From the NCBI GenBank assembly GCA_021793235.1, contig JAJYTD010000027.1:1-55242 (forward strand): a stretch of DNA of 55,242 bases, in the 5' to 3' direction. A program made the translations under genes and the position numbers. Numbering within the stretch: the first letter of the stretch is position 1; each line of letters starts with the position of its first letter. Under the pieces are notes generated by a model. The model was not told the DNA's origin, made no database searches, and saw only the letters and a program-made list of their open reading frames with translations. Of the stretch, positions 1 through 8,568 are shown in pieces. Origin of the DNA: Actinomycetes bacterium (GTDB lineage Bacteria > Actinomycetota > Actinomycetes > Streptosporangiales > Streptosporangiaceae).

Positions 1-39
1 GGGCACTCTCTGCCCTCGACTTTTCTGGAGTAGCAGACC

Positions 40-1068
40 GTGGATGTTCAACCCTGGGTATGGGCCACCACGATCGCCGTCCTGCTCGGCGTGATCGCCA
101 TCGACTTCCTCATCATCACCCGCCGCCCCCACGAACCCTCCATGCGCGAAGCCGCCATCTGGGTCACCATCTATGTCAGCCTGGCCATCGCCTTCGGCAT
201 CGGCCTGGCCGCCACCACCGACGGCCACGCCATGGACTTCTTCACCGGCTGGATCGTCGAATACTCCATGAGCATGGACAACCTCTTCGTGTTCATCCTC
301 ATCCTCGGCTCCTTCGCCGTCCCACCCCACCACCGCCAACGCGTCCTCCTCGTCGGCATCGCCCTGGCCCTGCTCTTCCGCGGCCTGTTCATCGCCGTCG
401 GCGCCGCCGCCGTCAACGCCTTCGCCGGCGTCTTCTACCTCTTCGGCGCCTTCCTCCTCTACACCGCCTACCAACTCATCGCCAACAGCCACGACAACAC
501 CGAGGAATACCGCGAAAACGCCGCCATCCGCCTCATCCGCCGCATCCTGCCCACCACCGACCACTACCACGACGCCAAACTCACCACCCGCATCGACGGC
601 AAACGCCACGTCACCCCCATGCTGCTGGTCATGGTCGCCGTCGGCCTCACCGACGTCCTCTTCGCCCTGGACTCCATCCCCGCCATCTTCGGCATCACCC
701 AAGAGCCCTACCTCGTCTTCACCGCCAACGCCTTCGCCCTCATGGGCCTCCGCCAGCTCTACTTCCTCATCGGCGGCCTCCTCAACAAACTCGTCTACCT
801 CAGCCACGGACTCGCCGTCATCCTCGGCTTCATCGGCGCCAAACTCATCCTCCACGCCCTCCACGAAACCACCACCCTGCCCATCCCCCAAATCCCCACC
901 ACCCTCTCCCTGGCCGTCATCCTGCTCACCCTCACCACCACCACCATCGCCAGCCTCTACAAAACCCGCACCACCAACAACCACACCGGCACAACCGCCG
1001 GAACGGTCGACACAGCGGTACGCGGCGCCGATGAAGACGGCGACCTCGACGAGCGAGTATCGACGTGA
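40..1068 (+). CDS. TerC family integral membrane protein
   Basis: Membrane protein of the TerC/Alx family, whose members are linked to metal (notably manganese) export and tellurite resistance. The 342-residue protein has about nine hydrophobic segments and the two acidic family signatures, SMDNLFVFILI near residue 80 and ALDSIPAIFG near residue 210, which form the metal-binding core in the family. GTG at 40 is chosen because CTGGAG lies nine bases upstream. The C-terminal 40 residues are hydrophilic and variable. Codon third positions are almost all C rather than the C/G mix of neighbouring genes, giving a strong C skew on this strand; this may reflect transfer or simply composition. A manganese riboswitch often precedes such genes, but only 39 bases are visible upstream. 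The substrate is not determined. Confidence 0.9.
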   Translation: MDVQPWVWATTIAVLLGVIAIDFLIITRRPHEPSMREAAIWVTIYVSLAIAFGIGLAATTDGHAMDFFTGWIVEYSMSMDNLFVFILILGSFAVPPHHRQRVLLVGIALALLFRGLFIAVGAAAVNAFAGVFYLFGAFLLYTAYQLIANSHDNTEEYRENAAIRLIRRILPTTDHYHDAKLTTRIDGKRHVTPMLLVMVAVGLTDVLFALDSIPAIFGITQEPYLVFTANAFALMGLRQLYFLIGGLLNKLVYLSHGLAVILGFIGAKLILHALHETTTLPIPQIPTTLSLAVILLTLTTTTIASLYKTRTTNNHTGTTAGTVDTAVRGADEDGDLDERVST

Positions 1069-1097
1069 GCGCTCAGGCGGGGTGCCGGCCGCGAGTC

Positions 1098-2048
1098 TCA
1101 CCCCCGCAGCAGGGCCTGGTGGGCCAGTTCGCGGCAGACGAGAGCGAAGTCCAGTTCGGCGGAGGCCACCGCCAGCGGCAGGGTCGAGGTCTCGGTCATC
1201 CCCGGGGCGACGTTGACCTCCAGGAAGCGCACCCGCCCCTGGCCGTCGACGATGAGGTCGGTGCGGGAGATGTCGCGCAGGCCCAGCGTCCGGTGGGCCG
1301 TCAGGGCGGTGTCCGCGGCGGCCTGGACGATATCGGCCGGCAGCCGCGCCGGGCTGAAGAACTCGGTGCGGCCGGCGGTGTAGCGCGCGGCGTAGTCATA
1401 GACGCCGCCGTCGGGCACGATCTCCACCGGGGGGAGCGCGAACGGGCCCTCGCCCAGGTCGAGGACGCCCACCGCGATCTCGGTGCCCGCCACCCGTTCC
1501 TCGATGAGCGCCGTGTCGCTGTAGGCGAAGCAGTTCACCAGCGCTGTGGACAGGGCTTCGGCGGAGTCGACCGGGGTGGCGCCGAACGCCGATCCCCCCT
1601 GGTCGGGTTTGACGAACAGCGGAAGGCCCAGGACCGCTACGACGCGTTCCAGCAGCGTCTGCGCTCCCAGGTCGTGGAAGGCCGACTTGGGCAGGGCCAC
1701 CCCGCGCGGCACGGCCACCCCGCGCTCGGCCACCAGCGCTTTGGCCACGGGCTTGGAGAAGGCGACCCGGCAGGCGTCCGGCGGCGCCCCCACGTAGGGA
1801 ACACCGCTGAGCTCCAGGACCTCCCGGATCGCGCCGTCCTCGCCCGAGGCGCCGTGCAGGACGGGGAAGACGACCTGGGTCGGGTCGGCGGCCAGCGTCG
1901 CCAAAAGCGCGGCGTCGGCGTCGGCCACCTGCACTTCGATGTCGAGGCGCCGCAGCGAATCGGCGACGCGTTGTCCAGAGCGCACGCTGACCTCGTGTTC
2001 GGGAGACATTCCGCCCGCGAGTACGAGCACCCGATCGAGATCGGCCAC
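1098..2048 (-). CDS. D-alanine--D-alanine ligase-like ATP-grasp protein
   Basis: Predicted cytoplasmic ATP-grasp ligase joining two D-alanines (or a related pair) for peptidoglycan precursors. Recognisable blocks are VLAGGMSPEHEVSVRSG at the N-terminus, GEDGAIREVLELSGVPYVG, FVKPDQGGSAFGA (ATP grasp) and FLEVNVAPGMTETS near the C-terminus, matching the Ddl metal-binding end with some divergence. About 316 residues, slightly short for Ddl. GTG at 2048 gives a start just before the conserved VLVLAGG strand; an in-frame ATG at 2117 would add 23 Arg/Ala-rich residues that look non-native. It lies downstream of the aminotransferase on the same strand and may be co-transcribed. Actinomycetes usually have another, longer Ddl in the cell-wall cluster, so this may be a paralogue. 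Confidence 0.8.
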   Translation of the reverse strand: MADLDRVLVLAGGMSPEHEVSVRSGQRVADSLRRLDIEVQVADADAALLATLAADPTQVVFPVLHGASGEDGAIREVLELSGVPYVGAPPDACRVAFSKPVAKALVAERGVAVPRGVALPKSAFHDLGAQTLLERVVAVLGLPLFVKPDQGGSAFGATPVDSAEALSTALVNCFAYSDTALIEERVAGTEIAVGVLDLGEGPFALPPVEIVPDGGVYDYAARYTAGRTEFFSPARLPADIVQAAADTALTAHRTLGLRDISRTDLIVDGQGRVRFLEVNVAPGMTETSTLPLAVASAELDFALVCRELAHQALLRG

Positions 2049-2125
2049 GGTCCTGCCTTCTTTCTGTCCTGCTGCTCTCACGGCGGATCGCCCTGCGGAT
2101 CGGGGGTGTGCGGACACCCGTCGGC

Positions 2126-3454
2126 TTAGGGAAGGTCGGGGGTGGGCCCGTTGCCGCCGTCGGCGGATGCGACGGAGACGCCGCCGAACGTATCACGCAG
2201 GGACGTCTCGCTCTTGATTACGCCGACCAGGCGACGGATCCCTTCGCGGATCTGTTCCGGCGCGGGGTAGCAGAAGGACAGCCGCATACTGCGGCGTCCC
2301 TCATCGGATGCGTAGAAACCGGTACCGGGCACGTAGGCGACCCGCTCGTTGACGGCGCGCGGCAGCATGGCCTTGGTGTCGAGCCCTTCGGGCAGGGTGG
2401 CCCAGACGAAGAAGCCGCCCTGGGGGCGGGTCCAGGTACTGCCGGCGGGCATGAGCGAGTCCAGCGCCGTGAGCATGGTGTCGCGGCGCTCGCGGTACAT
2501 CTCGTTGAAGTCCTTGATCTGTTCCCGCCACGGGTGGGTGGACAGGTAGCGCCCCACGACCATCTGGTTGAAGGTGGAGTGGCTGAGCATCGCCGACTCG
2601 GCGGCCAGCACGAGTTTGGCGCGTACCGAGGAGGGGGCCAGGGCCCACCCGATACGGAATCCCGGGGACAGTGTCTTCGAAAAGGAGCCCAGGTAGATGA
2701 CGTTGTCGGGGGCGTCGGCGCGCAGGGCCGGAATGGGCTCGCCCTCGTAGCGCAGCAGGCCGTAGGGGTTGTCCTCCAGCACCAGCAGGCCGTGGCGCGC
2801 GCAGATCTCCTGGACGCGCGAGCGGCGTTCGGCGCTGAGGGTGACACCGGCCGGATTCTGGAAGTTGGGCACGGTGTAGAAGAACTTGACCCGGCGCCCT
2901 TCGGCGGCCAGCCGGACCAGCGTCTCCTCCAGCGCCTCGGGAATGACGCCGTCCTCGTCCATGCCGACGTGGCGGATGTCGGCCTGGAAGGCGGCGAAGG
3001 TGTTGATCGCCGTGACGTAGGTGGGCGCCTCGCACAGGACGACGTCGCCGGGGTCGACGAACACCCGGGTGACCAGGTCCAGCGCCTGCTGGGAGCCGAC
3101 GGTGACGATGACGTCGTCGGCGGCGGCGTCGATCCCCTCCAGGCCCATGACCTCGCAGATCTGCTCGCGCAGCACGGGGTCGCCCTGCGCGGAGCCGTAC
3201 TGCAGCGCGGTGGCGCCCTGCTCGGCCACGACCTGCTGCACGATCTCGCCGATGTGCTCCAGCGGCAGCGCGCTCACATTGGGCATGCCGCCGGCGAGCG
3301 AGACCACCTCGGGGCGGGAGGCGACGGCGAAGAGGGCCCGGACCTCCGAGGCCACCATTCCCTGGGCGCGTGCGGCGTAGGCGCCGACGTAGGGATCGAT
3401 GCGCGAGCCCTGCGACGCGGGCTTTCGGTGGGGTTCTCGGGGATCAACGGACAC
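2126..3454 (-). CDS. PLP-dependent class I/II aminotransferase (2-aminoadipate/LysN-like)
   Basis: Fold-type I pyridoxal-phosphate enzyme of 442 residues. Visible marks are SLAGGMPN at the N-terminus, LQYGSAQGDPVLREQI, the PNFQNPAGVTLS loop, EDNPYGLL and the Schiff-base lysine in GSFSKTLSPGFRIGW near residue 260. The pattern resembles the LysN/kynurenine aminotransferase group, in which a broad-specificity transaminase acts on aminoadipate, branched-chain or aromatic amino acids. No helix-turn-helix domain precedes it, so it is not a MocR regulator. The GTG at 3454 is preceded by GGAGGTG seven bases away, which clearly sets the start; an upstream in-frame extension to 3511 is rejected. The ligase-like gene follows on the same strand. 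The substrate cannot be assigned. Confidence 0.88.
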   Translation of the reverse strand: MSVDPREPHRKPASQGSRIDPYVGAYAARAQGMVASEVRALFAVASRPEVVSLAGGMPNVSALPLEHIGEIVQQVVAEQGATALQYGSAQGDPVLREQICEVMGLEGIDAAADDVIVTVGSQQALDLVTRVFVDPGDVVLCEAPTYVTAINTFAAFQADIRHVGMDEDGVIPEALEETLVRLAAEGRRVKFFYTVPNFQNPAGVTLSAERRSRVQEICARHGLLVLEDNPYGLLRYEGEPIPALRADAPDNVIYLGSFSKTLSPGFRIGWALAPSSVRAKLVLAAESAMLSHSTFNQMVVGRYLSTHPWREQIKDFNEMYRERRDTMLTALDSLMPAGSTWTRPQGGFFVWATLPEGLDTKAMLPRAVNERVAYVPGTGFYASDEGRRSMRLSFCYPAPEQIREGIRRLVGVIKSETSLRDTFGGVSVASADGGNGPTPDLP

Positions 3455-3744
3455 GATCCACCTCCGCTGGATTCGATGGTCGATGCGGATAGGACGCGCG
3501 GCGTCCGTCATCGGTTCACCGGCCCGTGCCCGGTCTGCAGGCCCGTGTGCCGCGCCTCCGGCGCCCCCGCAGTGTCGGCCAGTCTATGCGCTGCCTCCCG
3601 CCACGGTGGCACCGCCCTGCCCACTCGCCCACATACCCCAAAGGGGGCCGCCCATCCACCGTTCTCTTATTTCCGCTCTGGGCGCGGATTCCAGCAGAAA
3701 GTTCACGGTCGATGGGCCCCGCCCCCGCGGTCGCGGTGCGGCGG

Positions 3745-4080
3745 TCAGGATTTGCGGTTCTCCCCCAGCTCCTCCTCGATGGGGTTGACCGGCCGCGTCT
3801 CCTTGGCCTGTTCGGACATGCCCGGCTTGGTGTGCTCCCTGCGCTGCTGGGTCCGGTCGGACTCGGTGCGCGGCTCCGGGGCCAGCCGACCCGTGGGGAC
3901 CGCGCGCAGGATCTCGTTGGGTTCGTTGTAGTCCGCCGCAGGGATGGACTGCAGCGCGCTCAGCAGCTCCTCATCGGCCCCGGCGTCTTGGGCGTATACC
4001 ACGATCCGGTCCTTGTCCACGGGGAAGTCGAGTTCGGACAGGACCTGCTTGAGGCCGTCGATACTGCGCAGAACCGCCAT
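3745..4080 (-). CDS. DUF2795 domain protein
   Basis: Small soluble protein of 111 residues. The N-terminal half (LKQVLSELDFPVDKDRIVVYAQ, with DEELLSALQSIPAADY after it) matches the DUF2795 fold, an acidic helical domain common in actinobacteria and of unknown role. The C-terminal half is hydrophilic, rich in Arg, Glu and Pro, and probably disordered. ATG at 4080 follows AAGGAG by seven bases; the in-frame extension to 4110 lacks a ribosome site. It stands alone between the aminotransferase and the carboxypeptidase, with about 290 bases of promoter-type sequence upstream of the former. Confidence 0.8.
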   Translation of the reverse strand: MAVLRSIDGLKQVLSELDFPVDKDRIVVYAQDAGADEELLSALQSIPAADYNEPNEILRAVPTGRLAPEPRTESDRTQQRREHTKPGMSEQAKETRPVNPIEEELGENRKS

Positions 4081-4193
4081 CGGTCGCTCCTTAGGGTCGT
4101 CCGTCCGCACGTCTGCGGCGCGTGAACAGTGGGCGGCTACCCCGAACCCTGCGGCGTATACCCTGCTCAGCGGGTGAGGGCCGGCCGGCGGCG

Positions 4194-5546
4194 CTATCCG
4201 CCGACGTGGCGTGCGCAGGCGATGACCGCCGCGTACTGCACCCCCACCAGGTCGTTGATGGGGATGGGCATGACCGGCACCGCGTCGGCGTCGGCGGCCC
4301 AGCCCTGGTAGCGCTCGCGCAGCCGCGCGTGCTGGCGGCGGATGCCGGGGGTGCGGTTGCCGATGGCGATCTCCCCGTCGAGTGCGCGCAGCAGCATCCC
4401 CGCGTAGCGCAGCCGGGCCGCCTCCACTGTGGCGATGCCGCTCATGCGTTCGCAGACCACGGCCGGGCGCTGGTTCTCCGGGGCTGCGGCGCGGGTCGCG
4501 TTCTGCGCCGCCAGGCCGCTGAGGTGGGGCGCGAAGGCGCGGGTGGCGCGCAGGAAGGGGGACGCCACGCTGAAATCACCGGACAGCTCGTCCAGGACCT
4601 CCTGGATCAGCTGGGCCACCTCACCGATCTCCGCGCCGCGGGCGCGCAGCAGGTCCGCATAGCTCTGGTCGATCGGGGTGTGGTCGTCGGCGTCGGGGTC
4701 GGCCCAATAGGGGACCTCCGAAGCGAGGTAGAAGGTCCCGTAGCGCTCGGCGTAGGCGGCGCTGGACGCGCCCGAGACGTGGGCCAGCGGATCCATCCCG
4801 TGGCTCTCGGCGAAGTCGTAGGCGTCCTCGGCGCGGATGCAGCCGAAGATCGCCGGGGCGAAGCGCTCGATGAACGGGGCCTCGCCCTCGCCCGTCTCCA
4901 GTGGGAGCCCGAACGCGGCCGGGATCTGGGTGAGCTGTTCGGTGAGCGCGGGCGTGGTGTGGCTGACGTAGTAGAAGACCCCGCCGTACTCGCCGTTGTG
5001 CAGCGAAGCCATGAACGCCGGCGTGACCTTGTCGATCAGGTGCATGAGCGCGCGCGTCTCCGGCATGGCGCGGGTGAACACGGCCTTCTTGTAGGAGAGC
5101 GGGAAGCTCCACTCCACCTGCTCGTCGCCTGCGGGCCGGTAGAAGTTGCGCCCGTAGTGGCTGCGGCTCATCGGGCCGGTGAACCATGCCTCATTCAGCC
5201 GCGTCCCGTCGGGGTCGATGCAGGGGATGATGTGCCAGGTGTAGCCGAGGTCGGCGCGCAGCGCGCCGTCATCGGCCAGGGTCTGGGCCAGGTGCAGGGC
5301 GGTGAGTCCGCCCACGGGTTCGTTGGGGTGCACGCCGCCGAAGACCAGCGCGTGCCGCGGGCCGTTTCCGATGGTCATCGACCACAGGGGGTCGCCCAGT
5401 CGCGACCGGCCGATCTCGCGGACCGCGACGGCATCGGGGTGCGCCGCGGCGATCCGGTGCATCCGGTCGACGAGAGCGTCGACCCCGAGAAAGGTGGTGA
5501 AGTTCGCCGGCTCACCGATGAGTTCGGCCATCGACCGGTTCGACAA
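4194..5546 (-). CDS. M14 family zinc carboxypeptidase
   Basis: Metallopeptidase-fold protein of 450 residues, predicted to remove C-terminal residues from peptides or to hydrolyse a related amide. The zinc site is visible as H73 and E76 in GGVHPNEPVGG and a later histidine in MASLHNGEYGG; LASEVPYW further on may supply the general-base glutamate. No signal peptide is evident, suggesting a cytoplasmic enzyme, unlike secreted carboxypeptidases. The start is TTG at 5546, with GGAGG eight bases upstream; ATG at 5531 is the alternative. It is divergent from the transketolase gene, sharing a control region of about 215 bases. The substrate is unknown. Confidence 0.86.
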   Translation of the reverse strand: MSNRSMAELIGEPANFTTFLGVDALVDRMHRIAAAHPDAVAVREIGRSRLGDPLWSMTIGNGPRHALVFGGVHPNEPVGGLTALHLAQTLADDGALRADLGYTWHIIPCIDPDGTRLNEAWFTGPMSRSHYGRNFYRPAGDEQVEWSFPLSYKKAVFTRAMPETRALMHLIDKVTPAFMASLHNGEYGGVFYYVSHTTPALTEQLTQIPAAFGLPLETGEGEAPFIERFAPAIFGCIRAEDAYDFAESHGMDPLAHVSGASSAAYAERYGTFYLASEVPYWADPDADDHTPIDQSYADLLRARGAEIGEVAQLIQEVLDELSGDFSVASPFLRATRAFAPHLSGLAAQNATRAAAPENQRPAVVCERMSGIATVEAARLRYAGMLLRALDGEIAIGNRTPGIRRQHARLRERYQGWAADADAVPVMPIPINDLVGVQYAAVIACARHVGG

Positions 5547-5762
5547 AGGGGTGTCCTCCGCTGTAAGGCGCCGGCGCCTCCGCCACGGCGCCGTGGTGAA
5601 TTTCCTGGCAAGCCGAGATTAGGCCAGGGCAGAGCCATCGGTCCTGGCCGGGGCCTGTGCCGCTGGGCACCGCCGAGGATCGGGCGGGGTCTGCATGCCG
5701 GGCCCGCCCGCGGGTAGCGGCCCGGGGCCGCCCGGAGAGAGCCGCGCACAAGGAGGCCTGCG

Positions 5763-7628
5763 ATGACGGACCGGAAACGGCTGTATGAACTGGGGCAGCA
5801 ACTGCGCGTGGACGCGGTGCGGGCCGCGGACGCCGCGGGGTCGGGGCATCCGACCTCGTCGATGTCTGCCGCGGATCTGATCGCCGTGCTCGCGGCCGAC
5901 CACCTGCGCTATGACTTCGATGCCCCAGACGCCCCCGGAAACGACCACCTGATCTTCTCCAAGGGCCATGCCTCGCCGCTGCTGTACGGGCTGTACAAGG
6001 CCTGCGGCGCGATCACCGATGCGGAACTGCTCTCCTACCGGAGCCTGGGCAGCCGCTTGGAAGGGCACCCCACGCCGCGCCTGCCCTGGGTGGATGTCGC
6101 CACGGGGTCGCTGGGCCAGGGGTTGCCGGTCGGCGTCGGCGTGGCGCTTGCCGGACGGCGCCTGGACCGGCTGCCCTACCGGGTGTGGGTCCTGTGCGGC
6201 GACGGCGAGTTCGCCGAGGGGTCCTGCTGGGAGGCGCTGGAGTTCGCCGGCGCCGCCGGCCTGGGCAACCTCACGGCGATCCTGGACATCAACCGGCTCG
6301 GCCAGCGGGGGCCGACCCGGCACGGGTGGGACATCGACGCCTACCGGGACCGGGTGGCGGCGTTCGGCTGGCACACCATCGAGGTCGACGGGCACGACGT
6401 CGAGGCGATCAGCCAGGCCTATGCGCAGGCGCAGGAGGAGACCGATCGGCCCACGGCGATCATCGCCCGCACCGTCAAGGGGGCGGGCGTCCCGGCCGTT
6501 GCGGACCAGGAGGGCGCCCACGGCAAGCCCGTGGCCGACACCGACGAGGCCATCGCCGCCCTGGGCGGCGTCCGCGATCTGCGCATCGAGGTGGCCCGCC
6601 CCGATCCCGGGCTGACTCCGCACCGCTTCCCCGAAGGCCCGATGGAGCACCGAACCTACGAGAAGGGCGAGGAGGTCGCCACTCGCACGGCGTTCGGCGA
6701 GGCCGTCACCGCCTTGGGCGGCGCCCGCGGCGATGTTGTCGTGCTGGACGGCGAGGTCGCCGATTCCACGCGCGCCCAGGGGTTCGCCGATGCCCATCCG
6801 GAGCGGTTCGTGGAGTGCTACATCGCCGAGCAGCAGATGGTCGCCGCCGCGGTCGGGCTGCAGGTGCGCGGCTGGGTTCCCTACGCGGCGACCTTCGCCG
6901 CCTTCCTCAGCCGCGCCTACGACTTCATCCGCATGGCGGCGATCAGCCGGGCCGACCTCAACCTCGTCGGCTCCCACGCGGGTGTGGCGATCGGAGCGGA
7001 CGGCCCTTCGCAGATGGGGCTGGAGGACATCGCCTCGCTGCGGGCCGTGTACGGCAGCACCGTCCTGCACCCGTGCGACGCCACCTCCACCGCCGCCCTC
7101 ACCGCCGCGATGGCCGACCGGCGCGGCGTGAGCTACCTGCGCACGATGCGCGGGAAGACACCGGTGCTCTACGGCCCCGACGAGCAGTTCGAGATCGGCG
7201 GCAGCACGGTGCTGCGCTCCTCCGACTCCGACCGGGTGACGGTCGTGGCGGCGGGCGTCACCGTGCACGAGGCGCTGCGGGCCGCCGACACGCTGGCCGA
7301 GGAGGGCATCGCGGTGCGGGTCATCGACGCCTACTCCATCAAACCGGTGGACGCGCCCGCCCTGCGCGCGGCCGCGGCCGATACCGGGCATCTGCTGACC
7401 GTGGAGGACCACTGGCCCGAGGGCGGTCTGGGCGATGCCGTACTCGACGTGTTCGCCGACTCCCGGCCGTCGCCGCGGATGATGAAGCTCGCGGTCTGGG
7501 CCATGCCCGGCTCGGCGACGCCGGAGGAGCAGCTGAGGGAGGCGGGCATCGACGCGGAAGCCATCGCGGCCGCCGCGCGCGGCCTGCTGGCCCACGAGCA
7601 GGTGCCGCGCGCCCGCGCGCACGTGTGA
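5763..7628 (+). CDS. tkt: Transketolase, short (animal-like) type
   Basis: Thiamine-diphosphate enzyme of the non-oxidative pentose phosphate pathway, moving two-carbon units between sugar phosphates. The whole protein is 621 residues and includes all three domains: GSGHPTS near residue 27, the ThDP/metal motif GDGEFAEGS at about 146 ending in DINRLG, and the catalytic glutamate at about 356 in ECYIAEQQMV. Length and wording (DINRLGQ, IRMAAIS, IGADGPSQM) resemble the animal enzyme more than the roughly 660-700-residue bacterial TktA type. AGGAGG sits six bases before ATG 5763. The gene is monocistronic, divergent from the peptidase and followed by a strong two-way hairpin. A housekeeping tkt may exist elsewhere. 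Confidence 0.92.
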   Translation: MTDRKRLYELGQQLRVDAVRAADAAGSGHPTSSMSAADLIAVLAADHLRYDFDAPDAPGNDHLIFSKGHASPLLYGLYKACGAITDAELLSYRSLGSRLEGHPTPRLPWVDVATGSLGQGLPVGVGVALAGRRLDRLPYRVWVLCGDGEFAEGSCWEALEFAGAAGLGNLTAILDINRLGQRGPTRHGWDIDAYRDRVAAFGWHTIEVDGHDVEAISQAYAQAQEETDRPTAIIARTVKGAGVPAVADQEGAHGKPVADTDEAIAALGGVRDLRIEVARPDPGLTPHRFPEGPMEHRTYEKGEEVATRTAFGEAVTALGGARGDVVVLDGEVADSTRAQGFADAHPERFVECYIAEQQMVAAAVGLQVRGWVPYAATFAAFLSRAYDFIRMAAISRADLNLVGSHAGVAIGADGPSQMGLEDIASLRAVYGSTVLHPCDATSTAALTAAMADRRGVSYLRTMRGKTPVLYGPDEQFEIGGSTVLRSSDSDRVTVVAAGVTVHEALRAADTLAEEGIAVRVIDAYSIKPVDAPALRAAAADTGHLLTVEDHWPEGGLGDAVLDVFADSRPSPRMMKLAVWAMPGSATPEEQLREAGIDAEAIAAAARGLLAHEQVPRARAHV

Positions 7629-7637
7629 CGCTGCTTT

Positions 7638-7684
7638 CAGCGGCCGGCGCCCGGCTGCCGCAGGACAGCGGGCGCCGGCCGCTG
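7638..7684. terminator. Bidirectional hairpin terminator
   Basis: Perfect 16-bp inverted repeat (arms 7638-7653 and 7669-7684) with a 15-base loop, between the converging stop codons of transketolase and the sugar permease. No U-tract follows, as is common in actinobacteria. Confidence 0.8.
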
Positions 7685-7698
7685 AGCCGCCGGTCGGC

Positions 7699-8568
7699 TC
7701 AGCCCTTCAGCGCGCCGGCCATGAGCCCTCGCATGAAGTAGCGCCCCAGGACGAGGTAGATGACCAGGGTCGGCAGCGACGCCAGGAGCGCGCCGGCCAT
7801 CTGCTCGTTGTAGGGCACGGCGGCCGACCCCGAACCGGCGATGTTGTTGAGTTGGACCGTGACCGGCCAGCTGTCGGGCCCGGTGAGGAAGACGGCGAAC
7901 AGGAAGTCGTTCCAGGCCGAGGTGATCTGCCAGATCAGCGTCACCGCGAACGCCGGGGCCGACACCGGCAGGATGATGGAGACGTAGGTGCGCAGGATGC
8001 CCGCCCCGTCGACGCGGGAGGCCTCGACGATGCCGTCGGGGATGGCGGCGTAGAAGTTGCGGAAGATCAGCGTGCAGATCGGGATGCCGTAGACGATGTG
8101 CGCGAGGACCAGCGGGAACAGCCCGCCCATGAGGTCGGCCGATACCAGCATCTGCTGGAGCGGGATCATCACGGCCTGGTAGGGGATGAACATCCCGAAC
8201 AGGAACAGCGTGAACACGAGGTCGGCGTAGGGGAAACGCCACTTCGCCAGCACGTAGCCGTTGAGGGAGCCCAGCACGGCGGCGATGATCGAACTCGGCA
8301 CCACCAGTCGCACGCTGTTCCACAGCGCGGGCGAGAGCCTGTCCCACACCGAGACCCAGTTGTCCAGCGTCCAGGTCCGGGGCAGCAGCCACGCCTGGTC
8401 GGCCGTTGCCTCGGAGAACGGCTTGAAGCTGGTCACCAACAGCATGTACATCGGCATCAGGAAGACCACCGCGATGACGAGCAGCACGGTGAACTTGGCC
8501 GCCGAGGCATAACGGCCGGGTGCGGCCGTGCGCGGCGCCGGGACGGGACTGGTCGTCGTGGCCGCCAT
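7699..8568 (-). CDS. Carbohydrate ABC transporter permease (MalG/CUT1 type)
   Basis: Inner-membrane permease of 289 residues with six predicted membrane helices. The cytoplasmic EAA loop that contacts the ATPase reads IVEASRVDGAGILRTY near residue 190, as in CUT1 sugar importers. ATG at 8568 shares one base with the stop of the upstream permease gene (TAATG), so translation is coupled. Last gene of a three-gene operon (binding protein, permease, permease). No ATPase gene is present, so the complex probably uses a shared MsiK-type ATPase encoded elsewhere. A longer reading frame to 8856 overlaps the neighbour and is not real. Confidence 0.92.
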   Translation of the reverse strand: MAATTTSPVPAPRTAAPGRYASAAKFTVLLVIAVVFLMPMYMLLVTSFKPFSEATADQAWLLPRTWTLDNWVSVWDRLSPALWNSVRLVVPSSIIAAVLGSLNGYVLAKWRFPYADLVFTLFLFGMFIPYQAVMIPLQQMLVSADLMGGLFPLVLAHIVYGIPICTLIFRNFYAAIPDGIVEASRVDGAGILRTYVSIILPVSAPAFAVTLIWQITSAWNDFLFAVFLTGPDSWPVTVQLNNIAGSGSAAVPYNEQMAGALLASLPTLVIYLVLGRYFMRGLMAGALKG

